Source: Colias croceus
Lineage: Eukaryota; Arthropoda; Insecta; Lepidoptera; Pieridae
Direction of reading: 5' to 3'
Assembly: GCF_905220415.1 (NCBI RefSeq)
Contig: NC_059538.1
Location: 5,022,001 to 5,086,000 of the forward strand
DNA: 64,000 bases
The position numbers were made by a program, and so were the translations under genes. The notes under the pieces were generated by a model that searched no databases, was not told the origin of the DNA, and saw only the letters and a list, made by a program, of their open reading frames with translations. This document shows, in pieces, positions 13,579 through 24,883 of the stretch. Within the stretch, counting starts at the first letter, position 1; each line of letters starts with the position of its first letter.

Positions 13579-13741
13579 GACGTGTGGCACTCGGGGACTG
13601 CCGCGGTAAAGCTATTGCATAGCGTGCCTTCAAGCCACATCTCCGCGCCCTTCGGAGTGGGCAGCGTGAAGTTTTTCGTTACGGAATTTCTGGATTCGGT
13701 CCCCGCGCTCAAGGCCCGCGATAGAAGCTATGCAATAGCTT
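13579..13741 (+). repeat. GC-rich structured unit, copy 2 of 3
   Basis: Near-identical to the unit starting at 13,358, with the same start, end and paired blocks. Differences are substitutions such as GCGTGCC for GCATGCC. A 57-bp AT-rich spacer that includes an ACACAA/TTGTGT hairpin separates it from copy 1. The open frame running through it is a by-product of GC content. Confidence 0.55.
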
Positions 13742-13749
13742 AAAAAAAA

Positions 13750-13910
13750 GACGTGTGGCCCTCGGGGACTGCCGCGGTTAAGCTATTGCATCCTATGCCT
13801 TCAAGCCACACCTCCACCCGTCGGAGTGGGGAGCGTGAGGTTTTTTCGTTACGGAATTTCTCGATTCGGTCCCCGGCTCAAGGCCCGCGATAGAAGCTAT
13901 GCAATAGCTT
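13750..13910 (+). repeat. GC-rich structured unit, copy 3 of 3
   Basis: Third copy of the unit, 161 bp, joined to copy 2 by an eight-base A-run. It carries small deletions (for example CCCCGGCTC for CCCCGCGCTC) and TCCTATGCC where copy 1 has TAGCATGCC, which weakens the left side of the AAGCTATTGCATAGC pairing. The order suggests tandem duplication followed by independent drift. Confidence 0.55.
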
Positions 13911-14943
13911 AATAATTTCACAATTTATCTGTCCACATTACGGAATATTTCTATGAGTAAGTACTTCATGTTAAAGTTCTTGAAAAAAATATATAATTAA
14001 AAGCACTTTTTGCAATACATACTACACTTAAAACGTCGAATGCATAAAGCCGCAGCTATCAGCGCAGCTTATACAAATTGCTTTGAACTGAACGGAAAAA
14101 TAAACGCTTCTAATTGCCATGATCTATTCGAAGAACCTCTGACTATTCAATACGACTTCACATAATGAAATGCGAGAAAATCTACAGCCAGGGAATTAAA
14201 AAGAACTCAATGTTAAGGGGAGTCCTTTCAGCGAAGCGGAGTAAAATTGGTTTGCAAGATCAAATTTTTCATGTATTTGCAATTATATGACGCTTCTAGA
14301 AAAAATAATCAATACACTTCAAGATATTTCCTAAAAAGTGTGCTAATTTGTTACACAACCACGTGTATTTTGTTCGATCATATAAAATCATAAAAATAGG
14401 CTAAAATAAAGATCGAAAACGAATTATTTATTAATGAAATTTCTGATTTTGGAAATAATTTTTATATAAGGATATGTATTTTGATGTACTGCAGAAAACG
14501 TGCTAAATTTTGGTTTTCTACTGAAGCCCTGTAATTATTAAATACATATTATATCTCAGAACTTAACGTTGCCCAGCGTTTTCTTTACAAACCGCGCTGC
14601 CCGCTACCCCGCCAGTCCTGATCAGGCGCTTGCTAACGTAGGACCTGTGTCAAATTATCTCCGCTCGATTTTAAGTTTTGAGTAAAGATAAATTATTGAA
14701 AATGGGTAACAAAACAAACAAAATTCGGAAGAAAGCAGTGTCAGTATCACAAAAAAGGACAGGAAAAGAGAACTAGTATGTAAATTGAGTAATATGATAA
14801 AAACGTAGTTACTTGATGCCACAGAATAAAAATATCAGTTGGTCATAAAGTTTCACCTCGTATGCTTTTATTTCAAAACGATAAAAGCTGCGTTACTGTG
14901 AAATAAGAGTTTAGTTTATAATAATTTGTTTTATATATATAAT
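13911..14943. other. gene-free stretch
   Basis: AT-rich, nothing recognised. Confidence 0.45.
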
Positions 14944-15128
14944 ACTAGTGGTCCGCCCCGGCTTCGCCCGTGGTACATATTTCGCAATAAAAGGTAGCCT
15001 ATGCCTTTTCTCGGGTATCAAAATATCTCTATACCAAATTTCATGCAAATTGGTTCAGTAGTTTAGGCGTGATTGAGTAACAGACAGACAGACAGAGTTA
15101 CGTTCGCATTTATAATATTAGTATGGAT
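14944..15128 (+). mobile_element. lepidopteran short repeat, GGTCCGCCCCGG subfamily
   Basis: Starts ACTAGTGGTCCGCCCCGGCT, contains CGTGGTACATATTTCGCAAT and CAAATTGGTTCAGTAG, has a (CAGA)n run, and ends TTATAATATTAGTATGGAT. About 185 bp, non-coding. It is nearly identical to the copy at 41,440-41,624, which implies recent spread. The family is widespread in Lepidoptera; its class (SINE or other non-autonomous element) is not settled from sequence alone. Confidence 0.8.
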
Positions 15129-15290
15129 TATTATTACGTAATTGGTGTATTATTTGCATAATTTTGGGGTATAATTATTAATTACAGTTGTTTATTTTAA
15201 GGAAAAAAACAATAATGATTATTTGTTAAAAAATAATTGATAATAGTCAAATAATAATGATTATTGACTAATAATAATTATTAATCACTA

Positions 15291-15964
15291 CAGTAAAAGT
15301 TCCTTATTGGCGGGGTATATGTTCCATAAAATATATGCCTCGAATACAGAAACCGTGAATACGGAATGGTAATTATTATATGGGATTATAGGTTCTACGT
15401 TATACGTTCCTAGGTGACGATTGAGATTTTTTTCGTGTCTCATTTTTTTTAGTTGACATTATAAATTTATAAACTAGGAAGAGTGCAGTAGACGTTACTC
15501 GATCACAATTATTTTTGTAACGAATGTGAAAGACGAAACCTATAAAACACGCAAAGCGGCTTTTACTATAAACGGAACTACATTTAAAAATATACTTTAT
15601 TTATTGAGTTATAAGGTTGCTTCCATTCTGTTTATTTACATTCTCAAAAACATCAATCGCGGCAAAGGCGGCTTGCGACAAAGGCGGCTTGGGTCAAAGG
15701 CCTCGGCGATATCATTAATTAACAACATAATATTATGTACTTTAGGCTAACTTGTAATAAGATCTATTTTACTTTCTTATTAGTCCATTTGACAAGGATA
15801 TTGTGTTAGATACCTATTGGAATAATTTTATTATTATGTATGTACTTATTAAATCCGCGAATAAAAAAATTTTTAGTCGCGAATATAGAAATTGGGTCGC
15901 ATTTTTTTAATTCCCGAATAGTGAAAACGCGAATAAAGGAAGCGCGAATAAGGAACTTTTACTG
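15291..15964. mobile_element. Tigger/pogo-like DNA transposon, non-autonomous
   Basis: A 674-bp element with terminal inverted repeats CAGTAAAAGTTCCTTATT (18 bp identical at both ends), flanked on each side by TA, the target duplication of the Tc1/mariner/pogo group. The TIR continues on the right into a TTATTCGCG motif, and CGCGAATA-type motifs recur inside the right end. The interior is AT-rich and I see no transposase motif in its 74-codon frame at 15,526-15,750. A short tandem CAAAGGCGGCTTG repeat lies at about 15,664-15,702. The superfamily call rests on TSD and TIR form, not on protein. Confidence 0.65.
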
Positions 15965-15966
15965 TA

Positions 15967-18900
15967 TAATAGATGATAATAGTTAGTTCATAATCATTGT
16001 TATTATAGTTCATTGAAAAGTTACATTTGGGGTTGCGTTTTTTAGGAGGACGCATTTTATTTTTTTGATGTGTAGGGGGGGTTAGTGTGAAGCTATCACC
16101 AAGTTTGTGGGGTCGCCACCCTTGTCCCACGGCCGCCATCTTAAAAATAGCGCTTAATATGGTTTTTATGATATATCTCTTAAACTATTAATCTGATAAA
16201 AAAAAATTGTCAACATTATTTGTTGCAAATTAAATTTTCTACAATTTTGGTCCAGTAACTTTTTGTCATAGAACTATAAATAAAAATGTTATGAGTGAAA
16301 ATGTTCAGAAATTAGCGATATTTATATTTTTCAATAAAACTTTTTTTTTTATAATTTTACGAAGAAATAATATCAGACCATTTTTGTAGATTGTTGTAGT
16401 ATTGTAGTTATATTGTAATACACGCGCTCTATACTATTCTAATATAATACTCTAAGCTTCTACTGGTAGCAGCAAGTAATATTTATTAGTTACACCAAGT
16501 ACTTCCATAATTATGTTGTGCTAATTAATAAATTCCTAGTACCTACTTATCTCAGTTTATAAAGTTGTAAATGATTTCTTTATTTACTTTTATATTTACA
16601 ATCTGACACAAACACTTTTACATTGCTTACATAATAAAAATTGATCACAATTTACTTTTGATATAAGTATTTTACACTGTGGCATAGCGCTAACGTTACG
16701 AAAAACAAACGACGCGAGGAGCGCGAGGAGCGCGTGTCACGCGAACGGCCCCGCACACCTCACCTCCAATCTTGCCTCGCGTTGAAATACCTCGCGTTAA
16801 AAGAGTTTTAGTAAATAAATGAGCGTTGCTTTCGAGTGGCGTTTATTGCCTTATCTCAAGGAGAATAATAGCATTATATCCCGGACAAAACCCGTATAGC
16901 GTGTCTTTGAACTTAAGCAAGACATTTTGGAAGTACGCCAATACCATTGCTTCAGACTTCGCTTGGACCAAAGTTTGTTCTGAATTTTACCAAATTGCGG
17001 TAGGTATATTTGTCGCTCTACTTTTAAAATAGCGCAGATTATTAAACACACACAGTACTAAACAGCGAGACCTGATGGAATATTTAATTTAATTATACAA
17101 TGAACTAAAACTAAAGGTAGTTTGATAAAACGATTTAAACTAATCTAAGCCAGACGTCCAATCCTCAAACCGAACTGTTAGTTGTGACTAACCCGATAAG
17201 TTATTAATTTCTAGATAAAATATAGGAATATTTAAGTTGTAATAAATGTGTCGAGATGAGATCATGATTATTAAACGATTTTGGCAAGGTTCTTTACTAC
17301 TATTCAAAAAGCCCAAGGCAGAATGAGTCATAATGGGAAAATAAAATGAGAAAAGGCGATTACCCAGTAACGTTTTTTTTTCGAGTGACGTCATTATAAT
17401 CAACATTTTTTAAATTATTTTGCCGGCAATATTGAATTCTAACGGAATGAGTATGTTAATATGGCAATATATAATATTGTGAATTAAATAACAAAGTTTG
17501 TTAGAAATTGTAATAGAATACTTAGAAAGTTTCCACGGCAACCCTTATAAGCTATTGTTAAGAAACAAGTTCCCAAGCTGGCTACGCTCATGCGAGCAAT
17601 ACAGCCCATATTTATGAGTAAGAAATAATTAATCATATTCCGCGCACATCTGAGTCCTTCGGTCCTATTCACTCACAGAAAGTGGCTCACGTAACAAAGA
17701 ACGGTAACCCAATACGTGACAAGAAATATGAAGTATTGGATGCTTTATAATATTCTATTGTGGTAGACCCATTTACCACTTAATTGGTTCCGATGGATCC
17801 ACAGTCATTCGTGACGTCGCTGGCGTGTCGCGGGTGAAATCGCGGATCTGCTTTGTGAGCCAGTAGGCGCTACGATACGAGCCATTCATCACGATCATAC
17901 CCTAACGCACAAGCAATGAAATAATCACGCAACTTTCTGAAACGTTATGAAATGAATCGGTAACGGCATATAAGTCAGGTCAAGTATATAAACAACGATA
18001 ACAAGGCGCATTACAATGTAACAAAAGCTATAAACGTGAGCTCATGAGATCACCTACACAGGAAACTCGAAGCATTCCGCTTTTATTGCATTACATGTCC
18101 TTTATAGATTGAACTAGTTTAAGATCGCAAAAGTTCTTTGTCATTTTACATTTCCTTCACCGCTCCCTCATACGAGCGAAGAGGGTGTATACACCATTCG
18201 ATGGCATTATTACTAGTCTGTGCTATTGTGCGTTCGCTATTCTACACAAAGACACTCTGTTGAATAATGCATACAAATAAGCTTTGGCTTGAGGCCGACC
18301 GCAAATGCCCTAAAGCCCTCTAGACGCCCGAAAATTAAATAGCTTTTCAAAGATGTTGATTTCATGACTTCTCTAGCATACAAATAGTTTTTCAGGAATG
18401 ATTTAAAATATAGGTACGTATTATAATTTGATAAGAAATATAATTCATTAATTTCCAATTAATTGTCTCTAAAAACGGTAATTGGCAAATCGGTACTAAG
18501 AGAATAGGATTTTAAATGCGTGGATTTGTCTACTAAGGCGGATGAAATCAAGCGACCTCGGGTAAGACCTTCTGAGTCATCCAAACAGAACCATCTGCCC
18601 ACAAACTATGCTAAGCAGTTTGTTATTTACATGAATAATCTACCCCCAACTTATTACCAACGTAAAACATTTTATTATTGAGACTCGTGTATATTGTATA
18701 GCTATGTAGTTGTTTTTTTCGTGTTACCATGTATTACAAACGACTCTCGTTTTGTTTTGTTTCCTTGAAAATTTTTAATATATATATTATATACCGTGTA
18801 AAGCTAACCTGTAAATATTAACAGGTTGTGTTTTTTAAAAAGTCAAAGTTATTGGATTTTTTCAATATCAAAATTACATTTGCGTTCCGAAAGTTTTTTC

Positions 18901-20889
18901 ACGAACGTGTGTATTTATTGACCGTGAAATATTAATTAGTATTTTTATATTTAACTAGATTTAAGCATTTATATAGTCTTATCTTTATTATTAAGTACAA
19001 TTTTAAGCCAAAACAATGTTTTAAGAAAATGTTAATAAATTAAATTTCTAATTTAGTCAGTAATAATTTTACAGGTAACTACTAACTACATAATAAGTAG
19101 GTACGTCACCTAGGAGCTAAATGTTATTTTCTCAACAAGAAGTTCGTTCCAAAGCATTCCATACCGACTACTCAATGCAAATTAACTTGACGAAGCCGGA
19201 TCTCTCTGGTCAATGTGTTATATAAAACAACTTGTTTACATACAGTCGAATAAAAATTTTAAATGCCACCTTACCGACGAATAATTTTGACGTCAAACCT
19301 TTTAAATTTAAATATTATGAGAATTTTCGTAGCTTTGTAGTTTCCTTGTACTTTTTCGTATTATTAACAATTAACAGTGTAATAATAACTGATAAGTAAA
19401 ACACGTGTTTTATACATTTTTATATTGCGTCAATTACAATTAAAATTTCATTATTAATTATGTCAACAAAACAAACTACCCGCTATTGTGCCCAAAAATA
19501 TTGACGTTAACTTTAACAAATTGGATCCTCTGTTTAATTACGTGAATGATTGCTTTTCGTGGTCAATAATGCTCCGTACGTTTACCGATATTAATTAAAT
19601 GTCAAATACACATCATTTTGAACATTATATACCGACTTGTGTGTACCAATAGTTTACGATAATTTTCGTAATTAATATGAAATAGTTATGGCTTTGTTAT
19701 TTAGCGTGAAGTTACTATAATAACAATGAATGATGAATAATTTCTAATGAATTGTGTTTTGATAATTCATATAGATAGCAATTACATCTTTTGGACACTG
19801 TATATGTACCTAATCTTAGTAAATAATTGACCGGTAACAATATTCATGAGAAAATAGATTTACTGGCTAACGCCCTATCGCCTAAACCTTTTTCATTAAT
19901 TGACTTTTAAAATCTTCTGTTACCAAAGATTAGACAATCGTTTCAGGATTATTTTATCGTAGTTGATCTTTCAGTCTTTTCTTTAATTTAATATAATAAA
20001 CTACCTGTCACAAGAATACAGATACTGCAAAAAATGCAGTGCTTAACTTGCATCTCATAATAGGTATGTGAGTTACAGAAGCGTATTCAGCATCTTAAAA
20101 TTGTATTATCAAAATTATTCTGAAGTTGAAGTGTATCTATCTTTCTATGTTTTAATTCGAATGTATTGTTTTCTACAAGCCAAGAATGAATGCGACCTTA
20201 CTCTTTAATTAATAGAGCAATATTGAAAGTATGTTTTTTTAACATAGAAAATGACAATTAGTATTGCAAATTTTTACATAAAATTATGAATAGTAAATAT
20301 TAATAATTCAAAGTCGTTGAGAAAGCGATGTCCTTCAAATAAGCTCTACCGTAGAGCCGGCATTATAGATAAATGCTTATAGTTACGTGTCGATGCAATT
20401 GTTAATCCTTCGCAAAAATGTTTCTTTTCTCACTAATAGCGGCCTTGCTTTGAACCCAGCTAAGAATTTCCTTTGAGATAGAGGTCACCTTGCTTCTTAT
20501 TTCCTACTTGGTAATTAAGTTCATTAGGGAGTTCAAATGTCAGCTCTCTTAAATTGCTCTCTTTTTTGTTGGTACCCGAAAAATCCTTGATTTATTTATA
20601 GATAAATTCTTAATTAATCGTGTGAAGGCGATAAATGTTTTTTAGACTTTTTGTCACGCTCACCAATTTGGTCGGTGCTTTATGCTATAAGTACAAACTG
20701 CTAAATGCCAATTTTAGTTTCTTAAACTTACAAATAAAATTTACAGAGATTTTTATTTTTATGAACAGTAAAAAATCATAAATTGCTTGCTTTAATGAAA
20801 ATTGAAAGTAATGAACAGAATTGAAATTTGAAATCTTAACTTAAAGTTAGAGCTTAATTAAACAAATACATGTAACTTATATAACTTAC
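15967..20889. other. gene-free stretch with two GC-richer islands
   Basis: Mostly featureless. GC-rich islands lie at about 16,070-16,140 and 16,690-16,790; the second contains a CGCGAGGAGCGCGAGGAGCGCG run. The latter could be regulatory or repeat-derived. Overlapping frames on both strands at 16,826-17,051 match no family I know. A third compositional bump is at 17,770-17,880. No gene supported. Confidence 0.4.
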
Positions 20890-21040
20890 CAAAAACGCCT
20901 GTGACAATCCAATTGAAAGAAAAATAAAAGAAAACACAACAATAACACAGTCCAAACACCACGGTTACGAAATTGTATAAAATAAAATCACCAGAGCCAA
21001 ACAAGAGTCGCACAAACAATTCGCGGACGGCACTATGCAA
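20890..21040 (-). CDS. candidate first exon of an unknown minus-strand gene
   Basis: On the minus strand an ATG opens a 50-codon frame (starting MHSAVRELFVRLLFGSG) that runs directly into a strong donor site, G|GTAAGT (GT at 20,888-20,889). The peptide is hydrophobic (FVTVVFGLCYCCVFFYF), as in a membrane segment. The sequence above it, 21,060-21,350, is GC-rich, as expected of a promoter. It may equally be a non-coding first exon, and no downstream exon was recognised to the left. Confidence 0.25.
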
Positions 21041-21360
21041 GAAATTCGTGTGCTTTCAGCGAGGTGCCGCGATGAGAAGCAGTGCCGCAACGTGCGGTTA
21101 CGCGGTCATAATCAATTCGAGTGTGTTGTAATATTTACGTAATTTTTTCAGGCTGTCAGATGGTCGTGCGATCTAGTACCGCTTCATTCGAGTGTACCAC
21201 TCCCGGTGAACGTACGCTCCGCACTGCTGCCCGTAACACCGAAAGGTCGTTCGTTACCAACATTCTCTTTCCGCGCAAGCCTCTCGAGTTAAAGAGGGAC
21301 GGCGCACAATTCGGACCGCACACGGGCGAGCCAGAAAGAGACGCACGCTAACCTCCAAGG
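21041..21360. promoter_or_regulatory. GC-rich island, possible promoter region
   Basis: About 300 bp with many CpGs (for example TGCCGCAACGTGCGGTTACG and CACACGGGCGAGCC) inside strongly AT-rich DNA. Beside a candidate first exon on the minus strand it may be a promoter or 5' UTR. No TATA box or clear initiator could be fixed, so this is inferred from composition only. Confidence 0.25.
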
Positions 21361-21499
21361 GAAACCCGAATTCGAGTCTTGATAGTTTCAACTTAAATCG
21401 TGCTTTGCCTTTGTGAATTATTCGAGATATTCGTAGTTGCACAAATATGTGAATAAACGGATATGTTGTAAAACTGGCAATTGTTGTGCACAATCAAAC

Positions 21500-22390
21500 A
21501 CGACAATGAAATTACTTAAATTTTTCTCATTCACTAAATTGAGTATTGGCTAATGGAAACTTATAATTGAGTGGGAAGCTCTACAATAGAGCTAAGTTAA
21601 AAACTGACAGATAGCTGAGTGTTCAAAACAAAATTGAACTATTTAAGTTATGTTTATGAACCCTTAACTAGTTTTTGGTAGGGACTAACTATTTATTGAT
21701 GGATATAATATTTAAGTGGAGATGAATCCAAGTTTTATAATAATGCATGTTTTTGCAAAAACAAAAACATAGTAATTGGACTGTTCATATTTTTGTTTTT
21801 TTAAATAATATAACTGGGTATAAAAATTATTCTTTATCGGTTTTTGAGGAAAAATCAGTTCAATAGATACATTTAGATTATAGAATAAGCTCTACCTATT
21901 TGTACGCATAAATCTTTTCTCAAAAACTACTTATGCCAATTTTTATAAAAAATACTTAAATTGTATTTTTAAAATGTTTTTATACCTTATTCAAGTGAAA
22001 TAAATATGTGTGTACCTTTAAGTTATAATAACGGCCGCGGCCATATACCTACGATTTATAAGATTCAACACCTATGATTGCAGCTCTTCTAATGCATGAT
22101 CACAGATAATATACCTATGTAATATAATAATACTATGCTTGATAAAAAAATTGTGATAAGTTAGCGAAGAAACACCTAAACGTTTTATTTTGTTTGATGA
22201 AATAAACCACTAAGTTTCCGATACAAAGAAGATTGGCGGTCTGTCCAACAAATATTTTTAGGGATTTCTATCTATTTTCTTCATTTTCACTTTCGAAGGC
22301 TATTGACGTTTTCCAATCTTTGAACTTTCTATATAATAATCAATTGTCTTTATTTACACATTTATTATGTTATTATAATAGGTTAATAAT
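21500..22390. other. gene-free stretch
   Basis: AT-rich, nothing recognised. Confidence 0.45.
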
Positions 22391-22556
22391 CTACTATATA
22401 AAAATAAGTAGGGTTTTCCTTCCTGACGCTATAACTCCAGAATGCACGAACCGATTTCCACGGTTTTGCATTCGTTGGAAAGGTCTCGCTCGGGCTCCGT
22501 GATGTTTATAGCAAAGAAAAGGTGTCTCTCGTGGCGAAACGGAGTTCGTCCTGTTT
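22391..22556 (+). mobile_element. fragment of a lepidopteran non-autonomous element
   Basis: Begins CTACTATATAAAAATAAGTA and includes GACGCTATAACTCCAGAATG and CGATTTCCACGGTTTTGCAT, a block I associate with a common lepidopteran repeat. It ends around GGAGTTCGTCCTG and the rest of the repeat is absent. The open frames across it derive from the repeat and are not genes. Confidence 0.55.
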
Positions 22557-22866
22557 ATAAATTTCTTATACGACTCTGCGAATTTAAGGAATTTATCAAA
22601 ATCATTTCATTTTTTTTCATTTTTCAAAATCAATTACTTAAATTGTTAATGATAATAATGTATTGCTATTTCGTTCTTAGTTGCGAAATTTATATTTTAA
22701 CAGAAATAATAAATTTAATAATGTCAGCGAAATATCTATAGCTAATCTTCATAAATTTTCAATTAAGGTTTTATTTGTAGTTCAAGCTAAATGGCATTTT
22801 TATCAAAAAATTCACACTTAGTTTACAAGTCGGAGAGGAGTTCTGCCAAGTTTACTTTTACCCTAT

Positions 22867-23063
22867 ACTAGCTTACCGTCCGCGGCTTCACCCGCTTTGT
22901 GTAAAACCTAATAAATTATATACTTATTATATACTTGAATCACTCTATCTATTAAAAAAACGCATTGAAATCCGTTGCGTAGTTTTAAAGATTTAAGCAT
23001 ACAAAGGGACATAGGGACATACATAAGGACAGAGAAAGCGACTTGTTTTATACTATATAGTGA
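22867..23063 (+). mobile_element. lepidopteran short repeat, diverged copy
   Basis: ACTAGCTTACCGTCCGCGGC head, GAAATCCGTTGCGTAGTTTT in place of the usual GGTTCAGTAGTTTT, then repeated GGGACATA and a TATACTATATAGTGAT tail. Non-coding and older than the other copies. About 50 bases after it, at 23,115-23,250, there is an A-rich segment plus GGGTCAGACTCAGCC that may be another retroposed 3' end on the minus strand. Confidence 0.55.
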
Positions 23064-24389
23064 TTAGCTTTTCTTATCTTGTAGTTTAAATGAAAAAAGA
23101 AAAAAGAAAAGAAAAAAATATTTATTGACACATTTACACACTTAACAACTACTTATATTACTAAAAAAAAACATACACTAAGTAGTTACATGGCAATCGG
23201 GTCAGACTCAGCCGTGCTGTCGGGCTTGCTCTTTATGCATGTATGTAATATTCTTATTTCAATCTACATACATGTAATGTATTTTACAAAATTTTCTCTC
23301 AAGTACCCATTATAATATAGAACTTACAACTTGATCAATATTAACTAAAATAGTAGGTAATTTATTACACGTATAATAGAAGACTTAATTATTATGACAC
23401 CTAGTTTTAATTAATTAAGCGCAAATCTAATTAATGAATTAGATACTATGAATAGATTACTAAATATATATAATGAAGTATTACTTAAGTAAGAATAATG
23501 ATGTATTTAGTGAACCGAAGGGAATCACAACACAAGAGCTGAAACTTTATACATTACCTAAAGTAGATAATCACGTCACTTATTCACTCAACTCAGTTAA
23601 AATATAATCAAAACACATATGAAAATTTCGTAGTAACTACTTTCGTATTATGTAGGTAAGCTACTGTTTATAAGAAAACTCTATTCCTATATTCTACCTC
23701 CTAAATTTAGACTTACAGTTCAACATCAAACAATTAATTCTAAGCAAATATTATCACATCCCGACATTATATCAAAATTAGCAAAATTGTACGTTCATAA
23801 TGAAGGCATATTGTTAGAAACAGCGAATTTGTTTTTTCGCCGTTATTGAATCAATCAGTTCGAGTTCCAATAAACGGCGGAGATCAAAGAAGGCCAAGTC
23901 AATTTCCCCCTTTTATCAACATTTATTTTGCATCTAAAGTTCAACTTGGACTATAAGGAGTAATTGGCAAAGACGGTAGGAATATTGATGAAAATTCGAT
24001 TGAAAACGTTAATTTATTAACAACGTTACATACAGAAATTGTGGGTTAATATTTGGTAAAAATTATACATATTATTATATGCATATTATTATATGCATAC
24101 TACAAGGTGAAAATTTTCCCTAAAGATTTCTCTTCGACCGGGAGGGTTTCTTACATTTTGGGAAACAACTCGGCCCTGAATGTATGTCTATTTTCGGCAC
24201 GGTAAAAGACAAGGGCATACCAATGTATCCATAATAAATGGGATACAAATCAAAAATTTTGAAGTCAACAACGTTGTTGTAAATGCCGTACCTTAATTTA
24301 TTAATAGATTTTAATAAATATTTTGAAAATTTATTTATAATTGGCCTGTGGTTCTTAACAGCAAAAAAAACATCTAATATTCTAATATA

Positions 24390-24602
24390 TATTATAAAGG
24401 CGAAAGTTTGTATGGATGTATGGATGTTTGTTACTCTTTCACGTAAAAACTACTGAACCGATTACAATGAAATTTAGCACACATATAGAGGGTAACTTGG
24501 ATTAACACATAGGATAGTTTTTATCCCGGAAATCCCACGGGAACGGGAACTATGCGGGTTTTCTTTTGCAAACGCGGGCGAAGCCGCGGGCGGAAATCTA
24601 GT
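24390..24602 (-). mobile_element. lepidopteran short repeat, GCGGCTTCGCCCG subfamily
   Basis: On the minus strand: ACTAGATTTCCGCCCGCGGC head, GTTCCCGTTCCCGTGGGATT, CGGTTCAGTAGTTTTTACGT, a run of CATACATC, and a tail near CGCCTTTATAATA. About 210 bp. It is almost identical to the plus-strand copy at 26,592-26,814, so the pair forms a widely spaced inverted repeat. Confidence 0.85.
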
Positions 24603-24690
24603 TATTAATAAAGCTCAGCATGGAACAAAAATGCACTAAAAATTGGTTTAGAAACAATTTTTTAAATTACTTACGTTCTTTATTTAACGT

Positions 24691-24883
24691 ACCCACACCC
24701 CCTTTTTTTTTTTTTTTTTTTTTTGTTAACGGGGAGGAAATCTTCTAAAGATACTCTCTTTTGGGGAAAAAGAGAGCATGTGGGATTCTTACCCACTAAA
24801 ACCTCCTCGATGGCCAAACCCAAAGCATGGTAGCGGGGACTCCGGGATCTCTCGTAGAACGCACCAGAGCACCCACACCCCCT
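24691..24883 (-). mobile_element. 5'-truncated non-LTR retrotransposon with target-site duplication
   Basis: A perfect 13-base duplication, ACCCACACCCCCT, sits at 24,691-24,703 and 24,871-24,883. Between them, on the minus strand, lies about 145 bp ending in a poly-A tract of about 21 (the T-run at 24,703-24,724). The minus-strand frame ends ...PATMLWVWPSRRF then stop, followed by GTGGGTAAGAATCCCACATG, which looks like the C-terminus and short 3' UTR of a LINE, possibly R1-like. The clade is a guess. The intact duplication and A-tail point to a fairly recent insertion. Confidence 0.75.

Noticed and set aside
13561..13743. 60-codon frame in the GC-rich unit
   Set aside because: It follows the repeat unit exactly; the other two copies do not keep the frame.
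16826..17051. Frames on both strands near a GC-rich island, considered as a transposase relic
   Set aside because: No conserved transposase motif in either strand, and no terminal repeats found around them.
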